Source of the DNA: Chitinophaga niabensis
GTDB lineage: Bacteria; Bacteroidota; Bacteroidia; Chitinophagales; Chitinophagaceae
DNA length: 64,000 nt
Direction of reading: 5' to 3'
Assembly (NCBI RefSeq): GCF_900129465.1
Contig: NZ_FSRA01000001.1
Span: forward strand, 2,668,482 to 2,732,481
In this document: in pieces, positions 1-7,749 of the stretch
How the letters are laid out: each line of letters starts with the position of its first letter
Numbering within the stretch: position 1 is the stretch's first letter
The notes under the pieces: model-generated
The model's input: only the letters and a program-made list of their open reading frames with translations
The model's database searches: none
Told to the model about the DNA's origin: nothing
Position numbers and translations under genes: made by a program

Positions 1-1
1 T

Positions 2-91
2 ATGAAAAAGATCACAGTTGTATTTGATGGTTTGCATCCCCCCTCTCTCAATTCAGTAAGCAATTGTTTAATTCCCTACATTTGCCATTGA
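2..91 (+). pseudogene. Possible remnant of a universal stress protein N-terminus
   Basis: A 29-codon open frame begins MKKITVVFDGLH, which resembles the first dozen residues of Bacteroidota UspA-type proteins. It then runs into an unrelated tail and stops at TGA. No further Usp sequence follows, because the promoter and start of the next gene come at once. It may be the stub of a deleted gene or a chance short frame. The similarity is a reading from memory of the family and covers too few residues to be secure. Confidence 0.2.
77..84 (+). promoter_or_regulatory. -7 box (TACATTTG) for the glutamate-synthase-like gene
   Basis: TACATTTG matches the Bacteroidota primary sigma -7 consensus TAnnTTTG and lies 22 bases before the ATG at 107. 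That puts a start of transcription near 91 with a short leader. No clear -33 TTG is seen at the usual spacing. Confidence 0.45.
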
Positions 92-106
92 TTAAAAGAG
101 ACCAAC

Positions 107-1693
107 ATGCGTAAAGGATTTATCATTAGCGCAATCATAGGGATTATAGGCACTGCTCTGCTTGGCTACTTTGCAAGCCCGTGGTGGTACGTGATCCTGG
201 CTATGATCGTGGCGCTGTTTGTTATGGGGATCAATGATATGCGGCAGACCAAACACTCTATCATGCGCACTTACCCTGTTTTTGGCCGGATGCGTTACTG
301 GATGGAAGCATTGCGGCCTAAGATGTACCAGTACTTTGTGGAATCTGATATTGACGGACGCCCCATTAACCGCATAGACCGCTCCACCATTTACCAGCGT
401 GCTAAAAAAGAAATGGACACTATGCCCTTCGGTACACAACTGGATGTATATGAAGAAGGATACGAATGGATGAGCCATTCCATCTCTCCCAAAGATTTCC
501 GTAACCTGGACCATAACCCACGGGTACTGATCGGCAATAAGGACTGTAAACTTCCTTATTCCGCCAGCATCTTCAACGTATCCGCTATGAGCTTCGGTTC
601 TTTGAGCAGTAATGCCATCGAAGCATTGAATGCAGGTGCAAAAATTGGCAACTTTGCGCATAATACCGGTGAAGGTGGCATCAGCCCTTATCACCTTAAA
701 CATAACGGGGATATTATCTGGCAGGTAGGTACGGGATATTTCGGCTGCCGGGATGAAGACGGCAACTTTTCACCGGAACTATTTGCCCAAACATCTTCTG
801 CACCGCAGATCAGGATGATAGAACTGAAACTATCCCAGGGAGCAAAACCTGGTCACGGGGGTATTTTACCAGCTAAAAAGAACACCCCGGAGATCGCTGC
901 CATCCGGCACGTAAAAGCGGGTACTACTGTATACTCCCCTCCTTATCACAGCGCATTTAATAATCCGCGTGAACTGGTATTACTGCTCCAGCAGATGCGT
1001 GAGCTTTCCGGCGGCAAACCCGTAGGTTTCAAATTATGTATCGGACGGAAGAGTGAATTCATCGGCATCTGTAAAGCCATGATAGAACTGAACCTCTACC
1101 CGGACTTTATTACCGTGGATGGTGGTGAAGGTGGAACAGGTGCTGCCCCGCAGGAATTCTCCAATCACGTAGGAGCTCCTTTACTGGATGGACTGGCTTT
1201 TGTGCACAATATCCTGGTAGGTTACGATATCCGCAAACATATTAAGATCATCGCTTCCGGTAAGATCCTCTCCGGCTTCCATATCCTGAGGGCCATAGCC
1301 TTGGGTGCAGATGCCTGCAACAGTGCACGTGCCATGATGATGGCAATCGGGTGTATCCAGGCCTTGCAGTGCAACTCTAATAAATGCCCAACCGGCGTAG
1401 CTACACAGGACCCTGCCTTATCTATCGGGCTGGTAGTGGCTGATAAAAAGCAGCGGGTAGCCAACTATCATGAAGATACCGTGAAAACCTTTGTAGAACT
1501 CATGGGTGCCGCAGGTATTGACGATTATAAGAAACTGACACGCTCACATATCTACCGCCGCGTATTCATGAACGAGGTAAGGACCTTTGAAGATATTTTC
1601 CCATCCCTGGAACCCAGCAGCATCCTCAACAATAAAATTCCTGAAAAGTATAAACAGGATGTTGAAATGGCGCATGCAGACAGATGGTATTAA
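107..1693 (+). CDS. FMN-binding glutamate synthase family protein, membrane anchored
   Basis: This is a stand-alone protein of the glutamate synthase central/FMN domain class (GltB domain 2), 528 residues. Residues 5-45 form two hydrophobic membrane segments, then the (beta/alpha)8 FMN domain runs from about residue 140 to 490. Typical blocks are MSFGSLS, HNTGEGG, GAKPGHGG and GGEGGTGAAP. A C-x5-C-x4-C motif (C416, C422, C427) is the 3Fe-4S cluster signature of glutamate synthases. The glutaminase domain and the small NADPH subunit are absent, so ordinary GOGAT activity is unlikely without partners. The family's physiological role is poorly defined. The gene is monocistronic, with a promoter box at 77 and a terminator at 1701. 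Confidence 0.9.
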   Translation: MRKGFIISAIIGIIGTALLGYFASPWWYVILAMIVALFVMGINDMRQTKHSIMRTYPVFGRMRYWMEALRPKMYQYFVESDIDGRPINRIDRSTIYQRAKKEMDTMPFGTQLDVYEEGYEWMSHSISPKDFRNLDHNPRVLIGNKDCKLPYSASIFNVSAMSFGSLSSNAIEALNAGAKIGNFAHNTGEGGISPYHLKHNGDIIWQVGTGYFGCRDEDGNFSPELFAQTSSAPQIRMIELKLSQGAKPGHGGILPAKKNTPEIAAIRHVKAGTTVYSPPYHSAFNNPRELVLLLQQMRELSGGKPVGFKLCIGRKSEFIGICKAMIELNLYPDFITVDGGEGGTGAAPQEFSNHVGAPLLDGLAFVHNILVGYDIRKHIKIIASGKILSGFHILRAIALGADACNSARAMMMAIGCIQALQCNSNKCPTGVATQDPALSIGLVVADKKQRVANYHEDTVKTFVELMGAAGIDDYKKLTRSHIYRRVFMNEVRTFEDIFPSLEPSSILNNKIPEKYKQDVEMAHADRWY

Positions 1694-1700
1694 AAACGTA

Positions 1701-1731
1701 AAGCCCGTACAATATGTACGGGCTTCTTTTT
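1701..1731 (+). terminator. Intrinsic terminator, 10-bp stem
   Basis: The arms AAGCCCGTAC and GTACGGGCTT flank an AATAT loop and are followed by CTTTTT. It lies 8 bases after the stop codon of the glutamate-synthase-like gene. It reaches the end of the convergent NmrA-like gene and may serve both. Confidence 0.85.
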
Positions 1732-2608
1732 AGAATGCAGCGGCAAATTCTTTTGCAAACTCTTCCAGCTTTGTTTTCCCTAATGGACCGATCCCCTGTT
1801 CCTTATAATCTTCCTGTAATACACCTGTATGAATGCTATTATTCAATTGCAGGATATTGACAATAAAGAAGGAAGGTAATCCGGCCTGTTCCAAACCACT
1901 TTTCGTTTGTTCCTCAGTAAGTAATAGCCATTGCAGATCCGGTTTACCAATTGCTTTACCTAATACACTGGCTACCTCACTGGCGGTACGTTCATCACTG
2001 ACAATATAACGGATGTTTTGTGTAGCGGATGTTTTCTCCAGTTCTTCCGCAGCAACAGTGGCAATGTCTGCCGGGGCAACCATTACGAGTTTATCATCGC
2101 CACCATAATTTGAACCGATAAAGCCTGCCCCTTTTATCATATCTGTAAACCTGTAAAGATTAGGATAGAAATAGCCGGGGCGAAGATGTGTAAGAGAAAT
2201 GCCGGACAGCTGGTTCAGTATAATTTCCGCATGATGTGCGCCCAGGATGAAGCCGGTACCTTTATCCAGATGTGCACCATAACTGCTGAGGTGTACTACC
2301 CTCTTTATACCAGACTGTTGAATGGCATGTGCATAATTACCTGCAAGTCTTTTGTAATACGCCACTTGATCTGTTTCTGCATAGCCGGGCGGGACCATTA
2401 TATACACAGCATCTGCGCCGGTGAAAGTCTCCGTTAGAAAATCCCGGTCGTCCAGTGAGCCGATGGCGGCTGTAGCACCGAGTGCTTCAATATCTGCTTT
2501 CTTTGCAGCATTACTGCTAATGACTGTAACCATATGGCCTTTCAGTACCAGGTCTTTTATCAATGGCAATCCTATGTTCCCCAGGGAACCTGTTGTTATT
2601 ATTTTCAT
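1730..2608 (-). CDS. NmrA-like NAD(P)-binding oxidoreductase
   Basis: An atypical short-chain dehydrogenase of the NmrA/azoreductase-like group, 292 residues. The N-terminus carries the Rossmann glycine motif G7-x2-G10-x2-G13 (TGSLGNIG) after the first strand. The middle has the family block LRPGYFYPNL near residue 140. The catalytic YxxxK of classical SDRs is not present, as expected for NmrA proteins, which may act as NADP sensors or as quinone/azo reductases. It lies on the same strand as the AraC and DoxX genes and 66 bases downstream of the AraC start-to-stop unit. The setting (DoxX, HxlR) suggests a role in coping with electrophiles or quinones; this is inference. Confidence 0.85.
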   Translation of the reverse strand: MKIITTGSLGNIGLPLIKDLVLKGHMVTVISSNAAKKADIEALGATAAIGSLDDRDFLTETFTGADAVYIMVPPGYAETDQVAYYKRLAGNYAHAIQQSGIKRVVHLSSYGAHLDKGTGFILGAHHAEIILNQLSGISLTHLRPGYFYPNLYRFTDMIKGAGFIGSNYGGDDKLVMVAPADIATVAAEELEKTSATQNIRYIVSDERTASEVASVLGKAIGKPDLQWLLLTEEQTKSGLEQAGLPSFFIVNILQLNNSIHTGVLQEDYKEQGIGPLGKTKLEEFAKEFAAAF

Positions 2609-2674
2609 AACATAAAGGTCCCTACTCCGGAGTTTTTCCCTGTAGCTGAATCTCTGATTGTTGTAGCCTTTTCT

Positions 2675-3565
2675 TTAATTGAAGGAATTCCGGAATGCCA
2701 CCGGGGAAGAATTGGTTTTGCTCTTGAATAACTTACTGAAGGACTGGGAATGTTCAAAGCCCAGTTCATAGGCAATTTCACTAACGGTCAGGTCTGTGGT
2801 GGACAATTTCTCTTTTGCCTTTTCGATCAGTTTATCGTGTATATGCTGCTGGGTACTTTGGCCGGTTAATACTTTCAGCATCACACTCAGGTAATTGGGA
2901 GATACATTTAATGTATCCGCAATGTACTGCACGGTGGGTATTCCTTTTTCCTCTCTGAACCAGGATGCAAGCACCTCTTCCAACCGCTCCAGGATCCTGT
3001 GGCTGGAGATCTTACGGGTAATGAACTGGCGTTGATAGAAACGTTCTGCATAGATCAGCAGCAGGTCCAGCTGGGCAATGATCACATCCTGGCTAAACTT
3101 ATCAATGCTGGCGTGGTGTTCCTGTGCTATATTGTGTATAAGGTTTGTAATGGTTAATTCTTCTTTTTCTGAAAGATGGAGGGCTTCGTGTACAGCATAG
3201 CTGAAATACTCATATTGTTTAATCTTTTTAGCCAGTGGGGTATTCCATAAAAAGTCGGGATGCACGATCACCAGCCATCCGGTATGCCGAAAGTCATCAG
3301 CTGCTTCGATGGAAAATACCTGGCCGGGAGAAATGAAGCTCATCAGTCCTTCGTCAAAATCATACACTTGCTGGCCATACCGCATCTTGCAATTAAAATT
3401 CCTTTTCAGTGCGATGGAATAGAAATTATGCAGGATAGTACCGGGTGAGCGCTTAATATCCTCAAAGTTGATAACACTGATCAGGGGATGCAAGGGTTTC
3501 GGCAGATCCATGTGCTGATGGTATTCGCTGATAGTCTTGATATTATGTGGTTGTATGTGTTTCAT
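2675..3565 (-). CDS. AraC family transcriptional regulator
   Basis: A 296-residue regulator with an N-terminal effector region (about 30-150, cupin-like) and a C-terminal double helix-turn-helix from about residue 195. The second helix-turn-helix has the classical ending FEHSQSFSKLFK with SPVAFR. Its start overlaps the end of the DoxX gene by 23 bases, so the two are co-transcribed and probably translationally coupled. The likely targets are the neighbouring DoxX/NmrA genes, but no binding site can be assigned from the sequence. Confidence 0.9.
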   Translation of the reverse strand: MKHIQPHNIKTISEYHQHMDLPKPLHPLISVINFEDIKRSPGTILHNFYSIALKRNFNCKMRYGQQVYDFDEGLMSFISPGQVFSIEAADDFRHTGWLVIVHPDFLWNTPLAKKIKQYEYFSYAVHEALHLSEKEELTITNLIHNIAQEHHASIDKFSQDVIIAQLDLLLIYAERFYQRQFITRKISSHRILERLEEVLASWFREEKGIPTVQYIADTLNVSPNYLSVMLKVLTGQSTQQHIHDKLIEKAKEKLSTTDLTVSEIAYELGFEHSQSFSKLFKSKTNSSPVAFRNSFN

Positions 3566-3929
3566 TTCTGATTGGTTTTAACCGTCCCCAGGCTATAAAG
3601 GTAGCAATTATTGCAAAGACTATATTCATACCTATCACTGAAGCCTCTCCCCTGATAATATGGAAAACAGCAGCGCATATCATTAGCATAACAACCCCTA
3701 TGGCTGCAATTGGTGTTAATTTTGGCCGGATATCCAGCAATGAGGGCAGTATCAGGCCTGCTGCCCCTAACAGATCTACGACGCCGGTTAGCCTTACCAA
3801 TGCAAGCGGTACTTCCTTAGCCCAGGGCCACAGATCGGATACGGGTTGAAACAGTTTCATATAAGCAGCCCAGGCCAAAGTGCCTGCTACAAGTGATTGT
3901 GCTATCCAAAGCAGTGTATTTTTCTTCAT
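3543..3929 (-). CDS. DoxX family membrane protein
   Basis: A 128-residue integral membrane protein with four predicted helices and the DoxX-type block LVRLTGVVDLLGAAGLILPSL in its middle. DoxX-like proteins are quinone-linked or thiol-linked membrane proteins whose exact reactions are mostly unknown. It is the first gene of the leftward unit DoxX-AraC (and perhaps NmrA) and is divergent from an HxlR regulator. Transcription probably begins inside the shared 36-bp palindrome, about 40 bases upstream of the ATG. A second box, CAAAAGTA at 3934-3941 (TACTTTTG on the minus strand), is so close to the ATG that it would give a leaderless message. Confidence 0.85.
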   Translation of the reverse strand: MKKNTLLWIAQSLVAGTLAWAAYMKLFQPVSDLWPWAKEVPLALVRLTGVVDLLGAAGLILPSLLDIRPKLTPIAAIGVVMLMICAAVFHIIRGEASVIGMNIVFAIIATFIAWGRLKPIRNETHTTT

Positions 3930-3967
3930 CTTTCAAAAGTATTTATATTTGTTATCTGCCGGAAAGC

Positions 3968-4003
3968 ACTATCTCAAAGGAAAGCGCTTTCCTTTGAGAT
4001 AGT
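3968..4003. promoter_or_regulatory. 36-bp perfect palindrome, probable HxlR operator over divergent promoters
   Basis: The half site actatctcaaaggaaagc is followed directly by its exact reverse complement, with the axis between 3985 and 3986. Each arm contains TTCCTTTG reading outward (3989-3996 on plus, 3975-3982 on minus), one base from the TAnnTTTG -7 consensus. These would give leaders of about 24-26 bases for HxlR and 40 bases for DoxX. The outer ACTATC/GATAGT ends resemble known HxlR-family operators. Autorepression and DoxX control are inferred. Confidence 0.7.
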
Positions 4004-4025
4004 AACACCGTTAAAGATACCATAT

Positions 4026-4364
4026 ATGCTCACTGCAGGAGGATGCCCTAAAAATATGCTTTCTATAAAAGATGCTTTGGAAGCACTGGAAGGTAAATGG
4101 AAGTTATTGATCTTGTTTTCCCTTTCTACCGGCCCCCGGCGGTTCAAACAGATATCAAAAGAGGTGAGCGGTATTTCAGACAAAACACTGTCTAAAGAAT
4201 TAAAAAGTTTAGAGGGAAATCAATTAATCAAAAGAGATGTGCAGGACTCCTTCCCGCCCACGGTTAATTATTCTATTACAGAACATGGCAGATCCCTGGA
4301 GAAAGTAATGGAAGAACTGCATTACTGGGGGCTGGCACATCGCAGACAGATCATCGGGAAATGA
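4026..4364 (+). CDS. HxlR family winged-helix regulator
   Basis: A 112-residue protein with the HxlR signature: an N-terminal CP dipeptide (GGCPKN), LEGKWKLLIL, the recognition region GISDKTLSKELKSLE, and the wing and dimer end YSITEHGRSLEKVMEEL. The frame is open further upstream to 3897, but the family normally begins about 10 residues before the CP. The ATG at 4026 also lies just past the palindrome that probably holds the promoter, so it is preferred. HxlR proteins often sense electrophiles through the N-terminal cysteine. The stop overlaps the next ATG as ATGA. Confidence 0.85.
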   Translation: MLTAGGCPKNMLSIKDALEALEGKWKLLILFSLSTGPRRFKQISKEVSGISDKTLSKELKSLEGNQLIKRDVQDSFPPTVNYSITEHGRSLEKVMEELHYWGLAHRRQIIGK

Positions 4365-5380
4365 GTATGAAAACCGAAGACATTATCCTTCACCGGCTGC
4401 ATACGCAGCAACTGGCTAAACCTGCCTGCGAAGAAGCCGGTGCTGTAGTTTCCTGGCTCATTGCCATGCAGGCACAGGAATATGCACATGCCAAATGGGC
4501 TATTCATCTCCGCTCCAATGGATTAACGGAAAAAGCGATAGAACAATCTTTCAACGAGGGCATCTATCTGCGCACGCACCTGATGCGGCCTACCTGGCAT
4601 TTCGTGCATCGGCAGGATATCAGGTGGTTACTGCAACTCACTGCCCCAAGGGTACATGCAGCAAATGCTTACTACTATAAACAACTGGAACTGGATGCAA
4701 AAGTGTTCTCCCGCAGTAATAAAGTACTGGGAAAAGCATTACAGGGAGGTAAACACCTGCAACGTACCGCGCTGGCAAAAGCGCTAAAAGATGCTAAGAT
4801 CATCGCCTCCGGGCCAAGGCTCGGTTATATCATGATGTTTGCGGAACTGGAAGGGCTTATTTGCAGTGGCCCGCGTGAAGGCAAACAATTCACCTATGCG
4901 CTGCTGGAAGAAAGGGTCCCACCCGTAAAAGCACTCAGCCGTGAAGAAGCCCTGGCACAATTTGTACAACGTTACTTTACAACAAGAGGCCCTGCTACTT
5001 TGCAGGATTTCGTGTATTGGTCCGGTTTAACCATGAAAGATGCCAAAGAAGGTGCGGAAGCACTTCCTGCCGGCTTTATAAGAGAAAAAGAACTGATCTG
5101 GCTACCGGTGGCCGTAGATAAAAAAGAAAAGGTCCGGCATACCTTCATTATGCCCGATTATGATGAATACGGCATGAGTTACAAAGACCGTCATGATATC
5201 TTCAATGAAGGCGCCCGTACCTTCTATTCCCATATGATCATTGTGGATGGAAAGATTGCAGGTACGTGGAAAAAGAAGGACAATGACGGGCTGGATATGG
5301 ACATATTCACCACCCTGAACAAAACACAAACAACAGCCTTAAAGAAGGCCGTAGAGCGGTACCTGGCCTTTAGTGGCTAA
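4361..5380 (+). CDS. Winged-helix DNA-binding domain-containing protein (YcaQ/AlkX-like class)
   Basis: A 339-residue member of the winged helix DNA-binding family (pfam HTH_42 class). The N-terminus has the family opening RLHTQQLAKP followed by MQAQEYAHAKWAIHLR and THLMRPTWHFVH. Some relatives of this broad family are DNA glycosylases that act on alkylated bases or unhook crosslinks. This member lies nearer the uncharacterised Bacteroidota branch, so an enzymatic role is not assured. It overlaps the HxlR stop by four bases (ATGA), so it is translationally coupled to the regulator. A second ATG six bases downstream at 4367 is an equal start candidate. Confidence 0.8.
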   Translation: MSMKTEDIILHRLHTQQLAKPACEEAGAVVSWLIAMQAQEYAHAKWAIHLRSNGLTEKAIEQSFNEGIYLRTHLMRPTWHFVHRQDIRWLLQLTAPRVHAANAYYYKQLELDAKVFSRSNKVLGKALQGGKHLQRTALAKALKDAKIIASGPRLGYIMMFAELEGLICSGPREGKQFTYALLEERVPPVKALSREEALAQFVQRYFTTRGPATLQDFVYWSGLTMKDAKEGAEALPAGFIREKELIWLPVAVDKKEKVRHTFIMPDYDEYGMSYKDRHDIFNEGARTFYSHMIIVDGKIAGTWKKKDNDGLDMDIFTTLNKTQTTALKKAVERYLAFSG

Positions 5381-5422
5381 ACGGCACAGATATTGCAACC
5401 CATCCCTTTAAAACTACCCCAT

Positions 5423-5608
5423 ATGAATGTAAAACGCATCTTCGGCGCCGTCTTAACTGTTTTGGGTATCATAGGGCTGATCTATGCCGGTTATGGCTTT
5501 ATTAAACACAGCATTCAAACCCGTGAATTGATTGTTGTGGGAATTATAGGGTTAATCTTTTTCTTTTCGGGCATAGGGTTAGTGAAGAATACGAAGGATG
5601 AAGCGTAA
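5423..5608 (+). CDS. Small two-helix membrane protein
   Basis: A 61-residue protein starting MNVKRIFGAVLTVLG. It has two hydrophobic segments (about 5-25 and 35-55) separated by a short polar stretch, and a charged tail KNTKDEA. The same frame opens at 5393, but the ATG at 5423 begins the usual Lys/Arg-plus-hydrophobic pattern. Similar small proteins are common in Chitinophagaceae and their function is unknown. It lies 42 bases after the winged-helix gene and is probably the last gene of that unit. Confidence 0.6.
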   Translation: MNVKRIFGAVLTVLGIIGLIYAGYGFIKHSIQTRELIVVGIIGLIFFFSGIGLVKNTKDEA

Positions 5609-5621
5609 GATACGCTCTTTT
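5602..5621 (+). terminator. Short intrinsic terminator
   Basis: AGCGTA-aga-TACGCT followed by CTTTT overlaps the last codons of the small membrane protein gene and ends next to the convergent nuclease gene. The stem is only six base pairs, so strength is uncertain. Confidence 0.5.
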
Positions 5622-6717
5622 AATTCTGTACCTTTTCACTTTCCTCTTCAAGTATTTGCACCAGTTCATCCTCGCTCGGCAAATTGATCATGTATTTTGA
5701 AACAAATAGCTTATGCGCTAATCCGGCTGTTGCATACTTTACTAAAGTTTCATTTTTACCTGCACAAAGTATGATGCCTATCGGGGGATTATCGCCGGTA
5801 CTCATTTCATTCTCCCTGTAATAATTCAAATAGACATTCATCTGTCCAGCATCCGCATGCGAAAACTCCCCTATTTTAAGATCAACAAGAACGTGGCATT
5901 TTAAGATGCGATGATAAAAAACCAGGTCTATCCGATAATGTGTATTGTCGAACGTAATCCGTTTTTGCCTGGTCTCAAAACAAAATCCTTTACCTAATTC
6001 CAATAGAAACGATTGCAAATGATCAATAATAGATGATTCCAGATCGCTTTCTGTATAACTGGGTTTCTCTTCCAGTTCAAGAAATTCCAGCATATATGGG
6101 TCCCGAAAAAAATTCTCGGGTATTAATGGCACTGGCTCCTTTTTTTCTACGATTGGTAATTCCACTTTACTTAAACCAGTTCTTTCATATAAAAGGCTAT
6201 TCATTGCACGCTGCAATTCCCGTACAGACCAATTATTTTTGATAGCCTCTGTTTCATAGAAAATGCGCTTAACATCTGCATCTGCCTTAAACAGCTCTAT
6301 AAAATGTGAAAAAGACAGCTTCGCTAATAGCTCTTCCGGAGAACAGGAATTTCGTTCATGAGCATACTTAACCGTTGCCAACCCATCTGCAACTATTTGA
6401 AAATCAACTTGTTTAAATTCGCCAGACAGTGTCTGACCAATTTGAGGATAAAGAATATAAAGTTGACGGAATAATTTAAGATTGGTCCCAGACATTCCCA
6501 CCAACCCATTTTTCTTTAAACTACCAGCTAATCTTTCTAACAACTTATCTCCATATACCGCTCTATCTTCTCCATGTTGTTCATACTCTACTATATAATG
6601 ACCAATAAGCCAGTTTCTCATAGTATATGCTGAATTCACTTGCTTGCGTACCTTATTCAGGAAAATTCCACTGGTGCTGTTTATTTTGTTGGTGAGCGCT
6701 TCAAAATTCGTAATCAT
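5620..6717 (-). CDS. YhcG-type (DUF1016) PDDEXK nuclease family protein
   Basis: A 365-residue protein of the YhcG/DUF1016 family. The N-terminal part (about 10-180) is the alpha-helical DUF1016_N region, with WLIGHYIVEYEQHGEDRAVYG and the SWSVRELQR-like block NNWSVRELQRAMNSLLYER. The C-terminal PDDEXK domain has YRIDLVFYHRILKCHVLVD followed by LKIGEF, giving the metal-binding D-x(n)-D-x-K pattern. Family members often sit beside type I restriction systems or in defence islands and are thought to act on DNA. Here no restriction genes are adjacent. The ATG is the only sensible start and the gene stands alone on the minus strand. Confidence 0.85.
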   Translation of the reverse strand: MITNFEALTNKINSTSGIFLNKVRKQVNSAYTMRNWLIGHYIVEYEQHGEDRAVYGDKLLERLAGSLKKNGLVGMSGTNLKLFRQLYILYPQIGQTLSGEFKQVDFQIVADGLATVKYAHERNSCSPEELLAKLSFSHFIELFKADADVKRIFYETEAIKNNWSVRELQRAMNSLLYERTGLSKVELPIVEKKEPVPLIPENFFRDPYMLEFLELEEKPSYTESDLESSIIDHLQSFLLELGKGFCFETRQKRITFDNTHYRIDLVFYHRILKCHVLVDLKIGEFSHADAGQMNVYLNYYRENEMSTGDNPPIGIILCAGKNETLVKYATAGLAHKLFVSKYMINLPSEDELVQILEEESEKVQN

Positions 6718-6831
6718 TTTCTAAATAGATGAAACATAAAAAAGGTTAACAATTGCTATTTAGAAAATCCTTTTCATCAAAGTTGTTAAACTGCTGTTAT
6801 CAAATTAAAAACAGGTAAGAATTACGAACGC

Positions 6832-7749
6832 TTAATGCAGGCCCGAAACAACCCCCTGTTGCCCCCGTATCAACGCCTCATCTGCATCTATCATAGCCCC
6901 GACATGAATACCCAATATCTGGCAAGCCAAAGTATATAGCGGAATATGCACCGGCCCTGCCACCAAAAAAACAGGCATATTAGATGGCAGTTCTTTTAGT
7001 TCTGCACCTATCAGCAACCCGCTTAAATAAAAGCTGTTATATGCCGGAGGTATTTTCTTAAGCAACTGGTTAGTACGTACCATAAAAGCAGCGTGCAACA
7101 GGTTTTCGGACTGCCCGGCTTGTAGCCCTGATTTAAAGCAGTCGCGGCAGGCCGGATCATCCAACATGCCATCACCGTTTACCGATGCAGCCAGGATACT
7201 ATGTGTAGATAAAAGATCAAAGAACTCCCCCGTCATGTAAGTTTTAAAACGAACTACCTGGCCACCTTTCACTACTACATGTTTATTATGCGTACCTGGT
7301 ATCAGCAGCAATGCTGTATCCGGCAACAAAGCTGAACATCCCACTACTTTTGTTTCTTCCCCACGCATCACATCATTCTCACTGCAGGCACCGGAAACAA
7401 TAATAAACCTGCCGAAAGTATGTACGGTCAGATCTGCCCCACTCAGGCTAAAGGGCAACTCCTTGTAAGGAAGTTCCATCATACCAATACTGGAAGATGC
7501 CATGCCGGATAAGACTACCGGTACCTCCTGCAATGGAATACCTGTTCTTTCAGATAACACATCAATCTGCCGGTTGATGATGGCAGCAAAGAATTCTTCA
7601 CGCGGTTGCGATGCCTGCTGCCATTGCTGGTAAGTACCGGCAATACCGTTACCGGACCTCTCTTCTGCTATTACGCTCCCGCTGCCGGTTTCCACTAACC
7701 GCAGCCGGAAGGAGCTGGTACCCCAGTCACAGCTTAAAAAGTATTTCAT
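6832..7749 (-). CDS. dgoK: 2-dehydro-3-deoxygalactonokinase
   Basis: The enzyme phosphorylates 2-dehydro-3-deoxy-D-galactonate with ATP, the second step of the De Ley-Doudoroff D-galactonate pathway. The 305-residue protein begins MKYFLSCDWGTSSFRLRLVE, which contains the phosphate-binding DWGTS motif of DgoK/ROK-like kinases near residues 8-12. LIPGTHNKHVVVKGG and YMTGEFFDLLSTHSIL are further family blocks. The frame is open 18 codons upstream, but this ATG overlaps the transporter stop as ATGA, so coupling fixes the start. It is the last gene of the galactonate operon. Confidence 0.92.
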   Translation of the reverse strand: MKYFLSCDWGTSSFRLRLVETGSGSVIAEERSGNGIAGTYQQWQQASQPREEFFAAIINRQIDVLSERTGIPLQEVPVVLSGMASSSIGMMELPYKELPFSLSGADLTVHTFGRFIIVSGACSENDVMRGEETKVVGCSALLPDTALLLIPGTHNKHVVVKGGQVVRFKTYMTGEFFDLLSTHSILAASVNGDGMLDDPACRDCFKSGLQAGQSENLLHAAFMVRTNQLLKKIPPAYNSFYLSGLLIGAELKELPSNMPVFLVAGPVHIPLYTLACQILGIHVGAMIDADEALIRGQQGVVSGLH

